NCBI RefSeq assembly: GCF_000202835.1
Contig: NC_015186.1
Span: 1,302,001-1,366,000, forward strand
Direction: 5' to 3'
DNA length: 64,000 nt
DNA from: Acidiphilium multivorum AIU301
Lineage (GTDB): Bacteria; Pseudomonadota; Alphaproteobacteria; Acetobacterales; Acetobacteraceae
Below, piece after piece: positions 62,585 to 64,000 of this stretch. Numbering within the stretch: the stretch's first letter is position 1; each line of letters opens with the position of its first letter. A program made the translations under genes and the position numbers. The notes beneath the pieces were generated by a model. It was not told the origin of the DNA and did not search any database. It saw only the letters and a program-made list of their open reading frames with translations.

Positions 62585-64000
62585 GCCGGCCCCTCCCCGA
62601 CGAGCTTCGCCTGCGGCGCCTCGATCACGGTTCCCGGCGGTGCCGCGGTCAGGTCCCGGGTCAATGCGGCGGTGACCAGGTCACGGGCGATCGGCGCCGA
62701 TGCCGACGCGCCCTCGTTGCCGTGCTCGACCGCCACCGCCACGGCGACGCGGGGGGCGTGCACGGGCGCAAAGGCGATGAAGAAGGCGTTGGGCCGGAAC
62801 TTCCAGGGCAGCGTCGCGTCGTCCAGATTGGCCTTTTCCTCGGCCTGGGTATTGTCGTGCACCTGCGCCGTGCCGGTCTTGCCCGCCATGAACACGCCCG
62901 GCAGGGCGAGGCGCGAGGCATAGCCCGTGCCCTTCGGCGTGTTCACCACATCGAACATGCCCTGGCGGACCGCGGCAAGGCCACGCTCGTCAAGGCCGAG
63001 ATGCGGCCAGCGATCCGGCATGTCCTCGTGCAGCAGATCATGCCCGATCCCGCGCGCGATATGCGGCTCCACCGCCCGCCCGGTGGCGATCCGCGCCGTC
63101 ATGGTCGCAAGGCCAAGCGGCGTCACCTGGGTATAGCCCTGCCCGATCCCCTGGATGACGGTGTTGCCCTTGGTCCAGACCAGCCGGCGCTTCCGCGCCC
63201 AGGCGGTCGTCGGCAGAAACCCCTCGGAGACGGCGGGCAGCCCCAGCGGCAGCTTGCCGATCAGCCCGAGGCGCCGCCCCATCGCCGCGATCCGGTCGAT
63301 CCCGACCGCCAGGGCGACGTGATAGAAGAACACGTCGCAACTCTGCTGCAGGGCGCTGACCACGTTGACATGGCCGTGGCCGTAATGATCCCAGCAGTAG
63401 AAGACATGATCGCCGAGCTTGAGGTAGCCGGGACAGAAGAAGGTCGTGTCCGGCGTGATCGCGCCGCATTGCAGCGCCGCGAGCGCGGCGCAGGGCTTGA
63501 AGGTCGAGCCGGGCGCGTAAAGCCCCCTGGTCGCCCGGTCGCTCATCGGGTGGCGCGGGTCCGACATCCAGGATTTCCACACCGATTCGGGAACGCCCGT
63601 GTCGAAGAGCGACGGATCGAAACTCGGCTGGCTCGCCATGGCGAGGAGCTCGCCGTTGATCGTGTCGATCATCACGGCCGCGCCGGACTGCCCGCTCAGC
63701 CGCTGCGCCGCGATCGTCTGCAGCCCGGCGTCGAGCGTGGTCTGCACCGTCCGGCCCTGCACCCCGTTGTCGCGGTCGAGCACGCGGACGACCGATCCGT
63801 GCACGTTCACCTCGGTCTGCACGATCCCGGGCGTCCCCCGCAGCACGTCGTCGCGCACCCGCTCGACGCCGGCGCGGCCGATCCGCATCCCCGGCAGCGC
63901 GAGAACGGGATCGGAGGCGGCTTCCTTCTGGGTGGGGCGGGCGACATAGCCGATGAGATGAGCCAGCTGCGCGCCGAACGGATAGACCCGCGATGCGCCG
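62581..64000 (-). CDS. mrdA: penicillin-binding protein 2 (5' end outside window)
   Basis: The C-terminal 473 residues of PBP2, the elongasome transpeptidase. Catalytic S-x-x-K is in APGSTFKPC, then a KTGT motif in MAGKTGTAQ. The open frame continues to the window edge (upstream residues read YPFGAQLAHLIGYVARP, a PBP2 pedestal segment), so the N-terminal anchor lies outside. It is coupled to rodA by a 4-bp overlap. mreB/C/D may lie beyond. Confidence 0.93.
   Translation of the reverse strand, partial: GASRVYPFGAQLAHLIGYVARPTQKEAASDPVLALPGMRIGRAGVERVRDDVLRGTPGIVQTEVNVHGSVVRVLDRDNGVQGRTVQTTLDAGLQTIAAQRLSGQSGAAVMIDTINGELLAMASQPSFDPSLFDTGVPESVWKSWMSDPRHPMSDRATRGLYAPGSTFKPCAALAALQCGAITPDTTFFCPGYLKLGDHVFYCWDHYGHGHVNVVSALQQSCDVFFYHVALAVGIDRIAAMGRRLGLIGKLPLGLPAVSEGFLPTTAWARKRRLVWTKGNTVIQGIGQGYTQVTPLGLATMTARIATGRAVEPHIARGIGHDLLHEDMPDRWPHLGLDERGLAAVRQGMFDVVNTPKGTGYASRLALPGVFMAGKTGTAQVHDNTQAEEKANLDDATLPWKFRPNAFFIAFAPVHAPRVAVAVAVEHGNEGASASAPIARDLVTAALTRDLTAAPPGTVIEAPQAKLVGEGPA

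Overview
The window is GC-rich DNA from an alphaproteobacterium, most likely an acetic-acid-bacteria relative (Rhodospirillales/Acetobacteraceae, Acidiphilium-like). This rests on a class I lysyl-tRNA synthetase, a PEP-CTERM protein, a large Hint-domain protein, an NDUFA4-type complex I subunit and the overall gene style. The genus is inference. The GC bias opens long antisense ORFs almost everywhere; these were discarded.

Layout. 1-4326: a carbohydrate or polyol catabolic cluster (TRAP binding protein, split transketolase, short-chain dehydrogenase) with a divergent LysR regulator. 4311-13435: a complete Kdp potassium system on the minus strand. Besides kdpFABC and kdpDE it has two extra micro-proteins around kdpF and an AT-rich gene for a membrane protein between kdpC and kdpD. 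Upstream lie a class I lysS, an unknown conserved protein and a PEP-CTERM protein. 17503-19996: an insertion element with a tyrosine recombinase and an IS91-type HUH transposase, bounded by 19-bp inverted repeats that carry hairpins. 20106-23951: prfC, a histone-deacetylase-family gene, a DUF192 protein, tRNA-Pro, a complex I accessory subunit and tRNA-Arg. 23952-29038 is more accessory: AT-rich patches, a pilin-like membrane protein, an outer-membrane barrel, an orphan betaine/choline binding protein and small envelope proteins.

29036-31414: an aldolase/PfkB-kinase pair bracketed by inverted copies of a palindromic repeat. Then come a polar amino-acid ABC transporter, aat, a soluble chemotaxis receptor, HPP and DUF983 membrane proteins with a divergent MocR regulator, LysR and TetR regulators with DUF1348 and ABM proteins, and an OmpA-type lipoprotein. 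42144-48780 is a tightly overlapping operon: enoyl-CoA hydratase, acyl-CoA ligase and a three-subunit molybdenum hydroxylase. It looks like a pathway for an aromatic or heterocyclic acid, next to an AraC regulator. The large subunit has an in-frame TGA near its N-terminus and a CoxG-type domain fused at its C-terminus.

50135-64000: carbonic anhydrase, panB, a small lipoprotein, rpsD, a 1503-residue Hint protein, an acyl-CoA ligase with a cyclase-family hydrolase, flavohemoprotein hmp, and the elongasome genes rodA and mrdA (the latter cut by the window end). Regulatory DNA is unusually readable here: palindromes precede kdpD, the kdp leader, the DUF1348-tetR pair, hmp and mocR. The DUF1348-tetR and hmp operators share one core.
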